A stretch of DNA of 64,000 nucleotides from Gnetum montanum (taxonomy: Eukaryota; Streptophyta; Gnetopsida; Gnetales; Gnetaceae): contig MNCI01037709.1 of assembly GCA_015680685.1 (NCBI GenBank), forward strand, positions 940,406 through 1,004,405. The letters run 5' to 3'. Shown one piece after another: positions 1 to 13,010 of this stretch. The notes below the pieces were generated by a model, which was given only the letters and a program-made list of their open reading frames with translations, made no database searches and was not told the origin of the DNA. Each line of letters opens with the position of its first letter. The first letter of the stretch is position 1. A program made the position numbers and the translations under genes.

Positions 1-3000
1 TGTTGAAGCCTCTATTTATTGATTTAGAAGAATGAATCTACTAAAAAAAATCATCAATCTAAGCATGCTATACATAATCTTTAAACCCCACAACTTCTTG
101 TAATGGTCCTACACAACGTCTCAAATCTAATCCTACTCTAATAATAGGATCTTTATGACACTTCATTTTTAAAAGATAAACATATGTAAGACTAAATACT
201 AATTTAATATTAAGCTAATAGTAAAATACTATTATTGTATCAACTCAAAAAATGTGCAAGGAAATTAAATATTTAGAGCACTTCAATTAATAGTTTGAAA
301 CACTAATAGTTTTAAATTTATATTCAATATGTGAGACGTTTCATGATAGGTTACATAGATTATGAGCTCTTGAAGATAAGTTATATGTACTTCTTTTTTG
401 TATTGTGACTACCAATTTGAGATAACATTATAATGTTATAGAAAAAAACCTATATGATTTTTTTAATGTTCCCATTTGTTCTTGGTAAATTTGTAGAGTC
501 TATCTTTAATTTTCATACAAATGTAATGTCCAATAGATTCTATGGGTATTTGAATGTAATAAAGCTTAATTTCATTTCATAAAATCATTACTTTTGGCTC
601 ATGGATTCAAAGTATTTGCTATTAAATCCTTTGTTTACATGTTTATTAATGTACTTTTATCATTCTTTGGCCATTGTCCCTTGTAGAATCTTTTTTAGTT
701 ATTACCCCTTACAAAATTTCTTTCTTGAATTGGGTTGTTAACAAAATTATTTTTCTTGTATTCAAAAATTCATATGTTTGATTATTCTTAGGAATTTGAA
801 ATTTTGGTTATCTATTCTTTTAGTGTACCATAGCAGCTACAAATGAAAGACAAAGAACAAGACCTATAGCAACAACACAACTCAAAAATAAAGGTTTTAA
901 ATATATTTTAGGGATTTAATTCAAAATCAAGTAATAGCAATCTCTAATTTTGAACTTAGGAAACCATAAATAGCTAAGAAATTTTAAATCGCATTCATTT
1001 TCAGCAAATTCTAAATATATATTTCAATATGCCAAATAACTTTATCACCTTTATTTTACTTTGTCATATAATATAGGGTCTTAATTGAAACTTATTAAGA
1101 GGTGTATCAATCAAGTTATATTACCTTCAAATTAACTAATTATTAATAGGTTTACATTGGTTATCATATGACAAAATTTACATGTACCTTTTCAAGCTAT
1201 TATATCAATAATAATAAAATCCATGTTCAAAGTTTGAAAGAGTTATATCCACAAAATTGCATTCCCATAACCATTTAACTTATTGAATTAACAAAATTTT
1301 CAACTAATATCCTATTTTTATTAAACCTAGCTGCTAATTCAATTTTTTGGTATATATAAGAACTCACAAATATATTTGTTAAAAATATTAATGTCATAAA
1401 TTTGAGAGTAAAGTGGCAACATACTTGCAAGGAGTTACAATCATAAAGAGGCCATGTATATACTTTATGAGAGGAAAAGTTAATAGAACAAAAAATTTTT
1501 GTTATTAAAGTATCAATTTTGTGATTGATAGTTTTCCTTGCTGTGAATTTGAAAAATCTACTATTAAATTATCTATTAATGTTCCTATTAATGTACCTTG
1601 TTATTACTTAGTCATTGTCTTTGCAAAATGTATTAAGAATCCTTTGTTAGAGTTCATGAATCAATTAAAATAAAATAAGAATAGAGAGCTATAGTGCAAT
1701 GGAAATTGAACAATTAAAATTCAAAACTAAGTGTAGCAAGAAGAAATTTACGTAACTAAATATAATGCAACAATAAAACTAAACAAGGGTATGCAGAATC
1801 ATAAATCTAAATGTAACAAATCTTGTAAGAGAATTTATATTGTTATGATGACAAACACTTGTAATGCACCAAAATGAATGTAGGAAAATAAACTAATTTA
1901 CAAAACCAAATGAACTTGAATAAAAGTTGAGAAGTGAATGTTAGTGAATTTCCACAAATCCTTTGTTATCGATCTTCTTGCCTAGGCTTATTATTGTAGT
2001 TGAATTCTATTAGATTAAATTTACCATCCCTTGATGGTAGGAAAATCACATGTTATAAGCTAGGTAAAAGGCCCAACAATCTTTAATGGAATAGCATTAT
2101 TATTTCCCTCTACCATCGAAGTATTAATGCTTTATAACTAGAGTCTCTTAAATCAATGTTATGAGATAATGGACCTTTTATTAATCAACACGCATAAAAG
2201 TGAGCTATTTATTCTTACATCATTATTTTTGACACAATTATTTTGTATTCAAGAAAACATGATTAAGAAAAAAATTAAGATCCTTTTGAATAAGATTTCA
2301 TAAGTAAAATTTAGATAATTCATTACTACATATGGAACAAAGAAAGAAATAGGTGTAAATAAAACTATTACATATCATGATACAACCTATACATTTCAAT
2401 TTAAATGTCAATGTTCAACATCTCCCACATTATCATGAAGAGATCTAGTTGTTTTGCTGAGAGATCGCTGGCAGCCATATCTTTAATTCACTTTGTATAT
2501 CTGCACTTTCAAGTTTTAAATATTTATCCTACATAATTTCATATAAAATTTTTACATTTCTAACATAAAAAATGCATTTCCTCAAAACAACAATCCTTTG
2601 TGAACCATGACTTGGATTACCTTGTAGAGGCATCTTCAATTGTTTTGTTTCTAAGAAGCAGGTTCCTGACATTAATTAACAGAAATTATATAGAATAAGT
2701 AACCAATGTAACATCTATATAAGTAACCAGTGTAACATCTACCCATGAATGGTAAGAAAATAAAGGATTCTAGTATCAATGGTAAAATATAAGTAAACAA
2801 CAATGGAAAAATGGCCAAAAGTCAGTGAATGAGAATACCTTGTTGCCTTGAACTACAAAGAACCTACAACTAGGATTAGATTTGGAACAAAATACATGGT
2901 GATGATTACTATGGGGCAGCCTTGCAGCCCACCTAAGGATTTTTGTATGTAAGAAGGGCTCACTATAGAGTTTTCAAGTAAAGGGTGGGTTTACATCTAT

Positions 3001-3152
3001 GCCCCAGAAATTCGTGAATCCCATAAAATTTTTATGAATGGTGTGTTTTGGAAGCCAGAGTGTGAACAAAAATGCATAAGATTCTCTCCATAAACTTTTA
3101 ATTTAATTTAATTTAAAATAGATATTTAATAGAAATAAAATGTGAAAAAACT
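1..3152. other. AT-rich intergenic DNA, no gene seen
   Basis: I read both strands and found no frame with a recognisable domain and no LTR ends. The only local structure noted is a short tandem pair near 2.7 kb, annotated separately. Confidence 0.6.
2695..2742. repeat. Tandem pair, 24-bp unit
   Basis: Two adjacent copies of a 24-bp unit beginning ATAAGTAACC (2695-2718 and 2719-2742) differ at only a couple of positions. It is a small local duplication with no evident role. Confidence 0.8.
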
Positions 3153-3171
3153 AATATATATATATATATAT
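3153..3171. repeat. AT dinucleotide microsatellite
   Basis: An uninterrupted run of AT dinucleotides, about 9 units, lies 140 bp outside the left end of the copia element. Confidence 0.9.
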
Positions 3172-3314
3172 TAAATATTTTATTATTTTGTAATTCATGT
3201 CCCTAACTGCGACCCATCCCAAGTCTTTGCATATGGTTGCATACCCAAACATGAATTCAATCACGAATCCTCAATTCCTCACTTCCAAGAATCAGATTCA
3301 TTTGATGCATATGT

Positions 3315-3558
3315 TGTTATTCCCAGTCACTTTCACCAATATAATATTAAATTTAAAGAAAGCTGCAAAAATTAAAAAGACACGAAATTTCCCTTGGGAA
3401 AACCTTCAAGGTGAAAAACCCCAACAGAAAATCGACTCTTGGACCATTAGCAGCGATATAGCTTCAAGATTGAAGCATAGAGAGAATCAATGAGGACAAT
3501 GGAGAAGAATTGGGTGGGAGGATTACAACTTAGGCATTGGCGATTGTTGTGTTATTTT
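3315..3558 (-). repeat. copia 3' LTR (homologous part)
   Basis: This 244-bp segment aligns with 8650-8894, with frequent substitutions that indicate great age. The element's outer end is TGTTATT on the plus strand (AATAACA on the sense strand). The LTR probably continues inward to about 3.8 kb, where the RNase H frame ends, but this cannot be confirmed because the other LTR is truncated. Confidence 0.85.
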
Positions 3559-3829
3559 TTTTTGTTGTGTCAAGGATGCTTCCTTAGAGCTTCTTACATA
3601 TTACTTGGGTTACAAAATAAACCCAAAATTAAAAGGGATAAGGTAGTTTATTTTGGTGGGGATAGGTATGGGACCAAATATAAAATAGATAAAAATATAA
3701 CAAGGCAAAAATATCTAGAGAAAATCAAGGAATTTTTGCCTTTATCCACCTTACAATTTGCCCTCTTGAAGATAAAGCTATTTTGAAGAATGGTCTAGAC
3801 CATTTTTAGGAAATTAGGTTAGAAGAAGA

Positions 3830-4575
3830 TAAAATGCTAATTTGAACCAAAGAAACTCTTTAGTAAGATTTGACTTGGTGAGTACATCTACAGGATTTGC
3901 TTTAGTAGTTATTTTATTCAAAATAATCCTTTGCTTTTCAATTTGCTTATGTATATAGTAATACTATGTTTCAATGTGCTTCGTTTGGGCATGAAAGGTT
4001 GGATTCTTCGATGCTTATGGAATTTTAACTATCATAGACAATATTAATCGAAGTCTGAGTAATGCCACATTTAGCTATTAGCCTTTGTAGCCATAGAGCC
4101 TCTCTCCATGCTAAGTTAGCATCAACATATTTAGCTTCAATGGTAGACTGAGCAACACAAGATTGTTTCTAACTTTTCCAAGAAACACCACCACGAAAAC
4201 GATTAAACAAATATCCACTAGTCGATTTCCTACTATCAATATCATTGCCCCAATCTGCATCAATGAAGCCATGAAGTTCATTGGAATTATTTTATAATAG
4301 ATCCCATAATTTGAAGTACCACAAAGATATTGGAAGACTTGCTTCACTACAATCCAGTGTTGTTTTCTTGGATTAGACATATACCTACTAAGTTTGTCAA
4401 CAATGTAAGCAATATAAAGTTTAGTAGAGACCATTGCATACATTAAACTACCAATAGTACTAGCATATGGAATTTTAACCATAAGCTCTTTTTCTTCGCT
4501 TGTCTTTGGGCATTTTTTAACTAAAACTTTAATACTAGTTTCACAGGGTGTAGTCATAAGCTTGCAATCATGCAT
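3830..4575 (-). pseudogene. copia RNase H and RT C-terminal region
   Basis: The best stretch (4111-4575) reads YASTIGSLMYAMVSTKLYIA followed by a WIVVKQVFQYLCGT-like string. These match the end of the RVT_2 domain and the linker to RNase H in plant copia elements. Downstream, to about 3830, frameshifted remnants of RNase H are legible (EAKYVDANLAWREALWLQRL, and NPVDVLTKSNLTKEF near the C-terminus). Stops and shifts make it non-functional. Confidence 0.88.
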
Positions 4576-5290
4576 ATTAAATCTATTTAAAATATTTCAA
4601 GCATATGCAGACTATTTAAGCCAAAGGCTTTTATTAGCTCTATCCCTTTTAATTTCCATGCTCAAAATTTTTTATGCAGTACTGAGATCCTTCATCTCAA
4701 ATTGAGAAGATAGATGAAGTTTTAACTTATGAATATCATGTATGTTATTACCTACTATTACATGTCATCGACAATATAGTAGCAAGAAAATGTATTTTTC
4801 ACTTGTATTTTTAACATACATACAGGATTCTTCTACACTTCTAATAAAGCCAAGATTTATCATGTGGTCATTAAACTTTTTATTCCACATCCTTAGTGCT
4901 TATTTGAGCCCATATAGTGAATTTAATAATCGACACACCATATGCTCTTTTCCTTTAATTTCATATCCTTCAGGTTGATGAATATATATTTCTTCCTTAA
5001 GATCACCATTGAGGAATGTTATTTTCACATCCATTTGTTTAAGTTTAAGATCATAAATAGCCATGATATCCAACAATGATCTTATCAATGTTAATTTTAC
5101 TATTGGAGAGAAGATTTCATCATAATCAATCCCCTTTCTTTGAGAAAAATTCTTTAGATACAAGTCATGCTTTATATTGATTCTTAGATTTTATTCTCTA
5201 AGCCCATTTATTTTCCATGGGTTTTCTATCTGATGGAAGCTCAATTAATTTTCAAGTTTTATTTTTATGAATTGATGACATTTCAACATC
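4576..5290 (-). pseudogene. copia reverse transcriptase N-terminal and core remnant
   Basis: The open stretch 4900-5163 contains FSQRKGIDYDEIFSPIVKLT and QMDVKITFLNGDLKEEIYIH, diagnostic of RVT_2. In the following 300 bp the catalytic YVDD box is damaged: the aligned segment reads YIFLLLYCR and then a stop. The homology stops at the solo LTR that begins at 5300, which separates this part from the integrase. The enzyme is catalytically dead by sequence. Confidence 0.88.
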
Positions 5291-5299
5291 CATTGTGTG

Positions 5300-6197
5300 T
5301 GATGAGTGGCAAGGTACCCCTACGCTCAACCATATGAATACAAGCATTTCACGCATGATCTGGTCGAATTCCAAGGACTAAGTGCTTATGCACCCTTGTG
5401 GAACAAGGACAGGTTGGTTGATTGTTGTCTTCCCAAACTTACTTGTATATCATGATTGTATGGTTAAGTAAGCTTGAGGCATATGATTTTTATAGCTTTT
5501 ATGCTTTTTATGTCATGCTGCTAATAAGGGAGGAGAGAGAGATATAACTAAGTGACTAATTTAACTTAACTACTGATTAACTAGGCTTTAAACTAATCCT
5601 AACACTAGTATCCATTCTCACTTGCTGTACACATCCTAAACTAGCCCAAACACTAATCATTATTGGGTTACCAAGTGTTACACGCATGCTCGAAGTGATC
5701 GTACTGTGTGTGCTAATAACAGAAATGTAAAGTGCATAAAATAAAATAAAATAAATGCAGAAGAAAATAAAATGAAAGAAATGAGTAAGAAAACAAATCT
5801 CAAGTGTTACAAGCATGAATCCAAGAGCTTGTCTTTATTGCTGTATACAAGGTGTGCTTGCGAGCACTTAGACCTTCTGTTGCGGGCACTTAGACCTATC
5901 CACACTTAGACCTTCTGCTGCGGGCACTTGCAAAATACTCTAACTACAAAAGTTTCACTGCTTGACTCCTAAAAGACTTCTAAAAGACTTCCCTTTAAAG
6001 GCTTACTTCCAAGACTTCCTCTCAAGACTTTCTCCCAAGACTTCTTCCAAGACTTCCTCTCTAAATTGTGCACTTGGGCACTATATTTATAAGCTTGGAA
6101 GCAACTACTCTAATAATTAGAAAAACTAGCACTCTAATTTTAGAGAAACTTCCACTCTAATAATTAGAATAAACCGCTAGAGTAACCACTCTCATCA
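5300..6197 (-). mobile_element. Solo LTR of the element A/B gypsy family
   Basis: The segment begins TGATGAGTGG and ends CTCTCATCA on the plus strand, so it has short inverted termini. Its first 100 bp align with the reverse complement of element B's LTR end (shared CTACGCTCAACC and TATGAAT blocks). It has no internal coding region and lies between the RT and integrase parts of the copia element, so it is best explained as a solo LTR left by LTR-LTR recombination. The flanking 5-mers (GTGTG and ACATG) do not match, so the target duplication has decayed or the ends are off by a few bases. Confidence 0.75.
5865..6062. repeat. Two minisatellite-like arrays within the solo LTR
   Basis: About three copies of a unit like CACTTAGACCTTCTG plus GCGGG lie near 5865-5930. 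They are followed at about 5970-6062 by five or six short units around the core AAGACTTC. Both lie inside the LTR and may be old regulatory repeats; they have no further identity. Confidence 0.7.
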
Positions 6198-6532
6198 ACA
6201 TGTTTCTTCTTTGAATTTTGAATAGATGAACATGCTTCATCATATGTTGATGGCTTATTATTTTTAGTAAATAGGACATATTCTTTTAAATGTGAAGGTA
6301 ATTTTCATATATGTGTTGATCTTAAATGATCCTATTCCCTTTGTTGTTCACTTAAATTATATTCTCCCTCTTCATGTGGTGTATCTTCATCTACCATGCT
6401 ATCACCATCTTGTTCGCTAAGAGCAATATCCCCAATGAAGGGAGGATGACCCTTGGAAATTTCATTATTAATTTTGATGGGCACATACATAGGAGTTACA
6501 TCATTTGAAGGAGTTTTAGTATTTGAAGATTC

Positions 6533-7788
6533 CTACTTCATAGACCTACATTTTTCTCTAAAGAAAACATCTTGACTATAAATAACCCTTCTAGTTTGTG
6601 GGTTATACAACTTATAAGATTTGACACCATGGTCATAGCCAAGAAAAATATATTTGACAGACTTAGTGTCCAATTTGGATCTATTAGATTTTGGAAGATG
6701 TACATAGGCTTCCCAACCAAAAATCTTCAAATACTTTAAATTAATGTACCTATCACTCCAAACTTCCTCTCGAATTTTTTCATCAAGAGTTGATGAAGAA
6801 GATCTATTAATAAGATACCATGCAGTCATTACTTCTTCATCCCAAAAATGCTTGTCAAGATTAGATTCATTGAGCATACATTTGACACATTCCATCAATG
6901 TTCGATTGAAGTGCTTTGTTACTCCATTTTGTTCAGGAGTCCCTGAAATAGTATTTTTCCTTTCAATTCCTTATTCTTTACAAAAAATATTAAATTCATT
7001 TGAGCAAAACTCATCATCATTATCAATTCTTAGAATTTTTATTTTCTTTCTTGAATAATTCTCAACAAGAGCTTTCAATTCTATGAATTTTCCAAATACT
7101 TTAAACTTATGTTTTAATAAATAGATCTAGCTCTTTCTAGAATAATCATCAATAAAAGAAATATGATACATAGCACCTGCAAGAGAACTTGTTTTAATAT
7201 CTTTAATTGGTTCACATCCATCACTATGTATCAATTCTAATATTTGAAGAAATTTAGCATTACTTCTTTGAAAACTATGATGCCTTTGTTTACCATGTAG
7301 ACAATGATGCCAGAAATCCAAGGAATCTTTTGAAAACTTAAATTTACCTTGTTTGTAAAGTTCCTTAAGTTTTTTTTTCACTAAAATGTCCCATTCTTTT
7401 ATGCCACAAACCAATAAATACAAATGCACTCAATTTCTACTTTAATGTCTTAGCTTCTAATTTATACAACCTGCCTATTTTTATTCCAGAAGAAAAAAGA
7501 CATGAACCATGCAGCATTGAGCATTTTCCACCTCCAAAGATAAAGTTAGTCTTGCATCATCTAGTTCAATTATAGACAAAAATTTTTAGTAAATGCTAAA
7601 ACATGATGTACATTGGGAATTGATTTAATTGCTCCATTTCTAAATTGAATCTTTACCTTTTCAAAACCTATAACTTTACATAAACCATCATTACTCAGTC
7701 TTACCATTCCAATGTCAGATGATGTATATTCATTGAACCAATCAACTGTGGAGTGTGGTGATGAGATACACCCAAGTCCACATATCAT
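6533..7788 (-). pseudogene. copia protease end, gag-pre-integrase and integrase remnants
   Basis: Three stretches lie in order. 7570-7788 has the run after the retropepsin site (WFNEYTSSDIG, then PNVHHVLAFTKN), typical of copia protease to pre-integrase. 7127-7429 carries the zinc-binding H-H-C-C region of gag-pre-integrase (LDFWHHCLHG) and the start of the integrase core, ending FIDDYSRKS. 6533-6898 holds the distal integrase core and C-terminal part (KHFWDEEV, then YLINRSSS, then FLGYDHGVKSYKLYNP). Frames differ between the pieces, so no integrase could be made. Confidence 0.88.
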
Positions 7789-7940
7789 GAATACATATCA
7801 ACATTATTAGCAAATGAGATAACATACAAATCTCCCTTTCAAGCAAGAGGGGCTTGATCACTTTTTGATATATTACTCTCTTTGCCCTTTTGTAGAGGGG
7901 CTTTACAATCTTTCTTTACATGACCAACTTTACAACAATT

Positions 7941-8630
7941 TCAACATTTGGGCAACATCCTTAAAAATTTGTGAGGCTTATTCTTAAATTGAGGTCTCTT
8001 AACTAACTTTGGCTTTACATCATTTTTTATTAATAATACATCATTTTGAGTAGAAGTTTTCCTTCTTATTTCCTTAGATAATAATTGACCAAAAATATTA
8101 TCAAAAATAAAGTTCATAGATTTATTACTTACAACCATCACAAATGTCTCCCATGAATCTAGAAGTGTCCTAAAAAGTATGATCCATTGATCTTTCTCAT
8201 CCATTTTCACCCCCATAGATTGCAACTAATGGACCAGTGTATTAAAGATATTTAGGTGCTCTACAATGGTATTACCTTCAACCATTTTACAATCATATAA
8301 TCATTTCTTCAACAAAAACTCATTGGTTAGGGACTTTATTTGATATAAAATTTGTAATTTGTTCCATAAATCTTTAGTAGAAGAAAAATTGGAAAAATTA
8401 AGCAATACTAAATCTGAAAGACATAAATGAATTATACTTATCACCTTCAGGTTCAAATTTTCCACTTTTCATCAAACATTTGATTAGGTCCTTTTCAACA
8501 AGAGGAGCTTGCATCTTAATTTCCATAATTCATAGTTGGACCCATTGAACTTTTCAATTTCAATTTTGGATATAAAGTTGGTCCTAATTTTTTTCTACAA
8601 TTAATTGACAAAATAATATTGGTGCATGGA
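7941..8630 (-). pseudogene. copia gag remnant
   Basis: The open part (7941-8225) resembles the UBN2-type gag of plant copia elements (KDQWIILFRTLLDSWETFV) and ends in a zinc-knuckle-like tail. Upstream to about 8630 the same similarity continues with several stops. It directly follows the primer binding site and leader, as expected for gag. Confidence 0.8.
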
Positions 8631-8635
8631 ACCTA

Positions 8636-8647
8636 GCTTTGATACCA
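8636..8647 (-). other. Primer binding site, initiator tRNA-Met type
   Basis: On the minus strand, two bases inside the right LTR, the sequence is TGGTATCAAAGC. That is one base from the usual plant copia primer site TGGTATCAGAGC. It fixes the orientation of the element and the inner edge of its 5' LTR. Confidence 0.9.
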
Positions 8648-8649
8648 AT

Positions 8650-8894
8650 TGTTATTCCCAATTGCTTGCACCAATATAATATTAAATTTAAAGAAAGCTG
8701 CAAAAATTAAAAAGACACAGAGTTACCCTTAGGAAAACCTTCAAGGTGAAAAACCCTAGCAAAAAATGAACTCTTGGACTATTAGTAGTAATATAGCTTC
8801 AAGATTGAAGCATAAAGAGAATTAATGAGAACAATGAGGAAGAACTACAACGGAGGATTATAGCTTAGGCATTCGTCATTGTTGTGTTATTTTG
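8650..8894 (-). repeat. copia 5' LTR, truncated
   Basis: Aligns with the left LTR for 245 bp and loses homology abruptly at about 8894. The distal U3 is therefore missing, either deleted or replaced by the DNA of the neighbouring Helitron region. Confidence 0.85.
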
Positions 8895-9619
8895 TTACAC
8901 AATTTTCCATCTACCTATTTTCTATTTTTATTACATTCTCTTAGTCCAATTTTTTATTTCAATGTTTGTTCAAGGTGTTTTTGAAACATTAATCTCTCAC
9001 ATAAATAATAGCTCAAAAACACCCCAAACAAATATCACAAAAACAAATTGGACCAAGAGGATGTAACAAAAATGGGAAATGGGTAGAGGAAGAGAGGATG
9101 GATATGTGATTTTCTATCATCAAACTTGTTACCTCTTCCAAGAGTCGAGCTTCTAAGAGAGAATGCTAATTTATAAGATCCTCTTAGCTAATTTATAGAG
9201 ACATATATATAAAAGCTAGTTGAGCCATTTCACTACTTGAAAGAAGAATTAAATTATTTTTGTAAAGATATCCATTATCATTATCAAGGACATTGTTTTA
9301 AAATTTAAGTTGGTAAAATATTATTTGAAATATTTCAATAATAGTGAAATTGACAAACCAAAAAATATAAATTGGCAGAAATAAAATCATTTATATTTCA
9401 TCTATGTTGATGCAGGAATACATTACACAATTACTAAAACAAACTTTATAGAGTTGTAGAATAAGAATTAGGAAAAGGAAGGATATAGGTAGAAGCGTAA
9501 ACTCAATATGCCTAATTTGTTGAATAAGCAAAATGGATTTTCTCTATAATTCTACTATGAAGATGTTTAGAATCTGAAATCTTTCTATATCTTTACAAAG
9601 AAAATGGAGAATGAATCTT
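8895..9619. other. AT-rich DNA between copia LTR and Helitron helicase
   Basis: No coding similarity seen. If the Helitron is complete at its 3' side, its CTRR end and hairpin should lie here on the minus strand, but I could not identify them. Confidence 0.4.
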
Positions 9620-12600
9620 TAAAGAGTCAATATCTTGACTTTAGATAATACAATAAAGGGTAGACAAGTAACTTCTCTTAATCTTATATAAATAGTGGCC
9701 TTATCCAATGTCATTCCTTGAGATTTATAGATAGTTATAGTCCTTTCCAATCACAACAGTAACTCACATGATCTTCCTCAAACCAAAAGTACAATTACCA
9801 CATGATGAGGATTATGATTGTTGAATGGACATTTGATGTAGAAGTTAAAATTGGTAACAATATAAGATGGTAATATAGGTGGCTATTTCCCAAGATGATA
9901 AATAATACTGTGAACCATGCCAAGTGCATCATTCACTAATCCTGCTTCTAGCCAAAGGTTAACTGTCATAATCCTTACACCTTCACATATAAGCAAAGAT
10001 CCCTCAATATCATTACCATAATCATTTGAGATTCTAAATTGATGGGAATCTCTATCTGCTACCTAGACAGCAACAAGTCTCTGCATTTTTTACAACATCT
10101 TTTTGTTGTGTGATTGGACTTTCACCTTTGTATCATACAAATGCATTGATTATTCAAAACTATATAATTCATTAGAAGATAATGGAAGTTTTATTCAAGC
10201 ATCTAAGAATTCATAGTATTCATCAAGAATTTTTCCCTCTCTAATATGCATTAATACTTTCCTAAATCTTTATTATTTACGATTATTCCTAAATCGATCA
10301 CAAACTACATCTAACATAAAAAATGTATCAAAGCATGTTCAAACTCATGTGATATATGGATTCATAGATGCATAAGGTACAACATCAAGTATAGAAGGAA
10401 GTTGATCAATGTCTTCAGTGAGTATAATTGATCTTCCTCAAAAAAATTCATTATGATGCTTTGGATATATTTCTATTAATCTTTTATCAATTTTCTGTAA
10501 TAGTCTTTCCCCCATAAAACTCATTTCATTAATAATTATATATCTCACTTGGGAAAGTCAATGTTGTAAATTTATTTTATCAAAGGTAGAAAGTTCTTTG
10601 TATGCATCTATTTCAAAAATAAAACTGGAATAAATGATGGCTACATTAATGGTGTATGCAAAAACCCCTATGGCTGCCATGATCAGAAAAGCACTATGTT
10701 TTTTATGATAATACTTTATGAAAGCATTGTGAATTACACTTATGAGAAAGAAATTTTCCTACCAATTGTTCCCTAGATAATCATTTGTAAAGGGGTAACA
10801 ATTTCATTTATTAATTGTGGAAACAACATATGGCCTATAATTTTATTGTAACATTTCTTCTACTATAGTATTCAATTTCTTTTACTATTTGGCAACAACA
10901 ACAACATATCCTAATAGTATACAATCCATATTTTCTTTCCTTGCTTCAATGAAATGAGAAATTTGGTATAATATCTTACAACAGCATTTGGCTTTAAATC
11001 AAGTGAATTCTAAGTTGGACTCTCCTTGTTCTTCATATTGCAATTGAATTGTTTCACAACTTGTAGTAATGATACATCCTTCATTGAAAGTGGATTTGTT
11101 TTACATATTAATAATAGTTATGTAATTTTCATCTTCATTCATTTCCTCTACATTAATAAGAACTTGTTTGTACAACTCTTGTGAAACATTAATGGTGTAG
11201 AAAACATGACTACACTCCACCAAAGAAAGCTCATATAACATGTGATAAATCTCTATAACACCAATGTTTTTATCTACAACAACATTCATCATAAGCCTTC
11301 TATAGAAAAATAAAGCATCTTCATGAAAATTCCTTGACTCTGAAATTTGCAGCAACATGTCATTAAAAGATTGTAATTTCTTCTCAGATTTAGCTACATA
11401 TTTCCCAATATATTTTATGATGACATATCATGCTATAATAGGTTGAAAATCTATATTTTCCTTTCATGTTTGAAGCAACATTATGTTATGAACATTAAGA
11501 CTTGAATCATTTCTTTGAGAAATATAAGTAATCATATTATTATTTTCTAGATTTTTGTAAAGACTTGATTCTAAATATAAGGGCCAAGAGGCATTGTACC
11601 TAGGAAGGAAAGAAAGAGAAGATAAAATACCTATAAAATTTTTATACTAAGATAAAATAAAGTTTAGTTGCTAATAGAAAATAATGAAATAGTGAGGAAA
11701 TAATAATTCAATACAAATATGGTACTTACAAACTTCTTTGTCATTATGTTTTCTTAGGCATGCACCTGATTTGTAGATAGTATATCTTTGAATAGCATTA
11801 AGAAAATCAACATAATCAGTTTCCAGATTCATACATTGTAGGTGTTAAATACTTAATGCATATGGATGATGTAACATGTTTATATGTAAAGCCTAAGTGG
11901 AAAGATAGAAAAAAAAAAGATAAATCAATGAAAGTAATAATTCTTGCATATTTCACATAATATTAGTAACAACTTTTTGCAAGTACTTAAAAGATAAATG
12001 AGATTTTACAATGTTAGGTTTTCCATTTGCTATAAATATTGGATTCCATGNTTTACAATGTTAGGTTTTCCATTTGCTATAAATATTGGATTCCATGCAT
12101 TTGTAATTAAATCAAAAAATTCCTTTACCCTTTGCATAACATCAAGATCATTTGGGTCTAGTTCATTTATCTTTGGGGCATCTTGTATTCATAGGAAACC
12201 ATGTACATTTAGATATCCACAATGCTACCACTCATATTGCATCTAGTAATCAGCAACATGGAATTCCTTTATCAAAATTATATTTTGAAAGATAATGTGA
12301 TGATGGTGTAGGAAATCTACCAATATATGCAAATTTTCAATGATATTACTCTACCTCCCTTGTTTCAATTTTGATGAGTTCTCATGTAGATCTCCTTTCA
12401 TTAGATTAAGTAGCTCATGTTAATAGATATATGCTAAAATAAGAGTAAAAAATAAAAAAGGAGGTGTTCACAATTGATTCACCATATTAGTTAACTTTGC
12501 TTCACATTTTCTCTAATAAGATTGTGTATCATGAATGGAGGTATCATATCACATTAAATTATTAACAATGAAATGTGATGGAGTATTATAAAATTACTCA

Positions 12601-13010
12601 TATAGTTCCTGAATAGTTATGGGTGCATCAAAAATATTTTTTTAAAAAATATATATAGGTACATTTTATTTCTCATTTTCTTCTAATGATATTATGGATA
12701 TATTACCTAAAAATAAATCATACATCATTGTTTCAAAGTATAAAAAAATAGGTACAATGAAAATAAAAAATAAAGTAAGAAATGATATTTATTTAAAATG
12801 CTTGTGTCATCCAAATATACCATCCTTATAGTGAAAAAAGATGTTTTGCATATTCATGCAGTTTGACATCATTAGCTCTTTGATCAATGAAATAAAATTT
12901 TCCTTTAGGAAAAAGACTTGGAAACACAATCATAAAAAATCCATCATGTTAAACTCATTAATAGGAGAATAAGATATGGAAAGCCACTAGGAAAAATTTG
13001 AATCCTGCAA
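9620..13010 (-). pseudogene. Decayed Helitron Rep/PIF1-helicase transposase
   Basis: Reading the minus strand from 12.97 kb downward I find, across frameshifts and stops: an N-terminal Helitron block (PINEFN, then FPSLFPKGKFYFIDQRANDV and HEYAKHLF); a Rep-region block (FLFFTL, MQYEW, NVHGFL, IQDAPKINELD); a central block at 11101-11358 (DKNIGVIEIYHMLYEL); and PIF1-helicase motifs (IIINEMSFMG, ILTEDIDQLPSILDV, and TIYKSQGMTLDKATIY near 9.7 kb). Helitron transposases combine a rolling-circle HUH Rep domain with this helicase. The expected HxH reads NVH here, the Walker A loop is unrecognisable, and there are dozens of stops, so it is inactive. Confidence 0.85.
12005..12097. repeat. 46-bp exact duplication around a single N (assembly join)
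   Basis: The 46 bases 12005-12050 are repeated exactly at 12052-12097 with one N at 12051 between them. This is the pattern of two contig ends joined without collapsing their overlap, so it is probably not a biological duplication. Confidence 0.85.

Larger units (their letters stand above)
3315..8894 (-). mobile_element. Decayed Ty1/copia LTR retrotransposon
   Basis: The element reads on the minus strand. Homologous LTR segments lie at 3315-3558 (3' LTR) and 8650-8894 (5' LTR), and both begin on the plus strand with TGTTATTCCC. An initiator-tRNA-Met-type primer binding site abuts the right LTR internally. Between them, reading right to left, are gag, gag-pre-integrase/integrase, reverse transcriptase and RNase H fragments, which is the copia order (integrase before RT). 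All coding parts carry stops and frameshifts, and a solo LTR of another family sits in the integrase-RT linker. The outer edge of the 5' LTR loses homology at 8894, so that LTR looks truncated. The element is inactive. Confidence 0.9.

Noticed and set aside
3197-3786. Two 98-codon plus-strand frames over the copia 3' LTR
   Set aside because: They cross the LTR boundary, have no domain, and the other LTR does not keep the frames.
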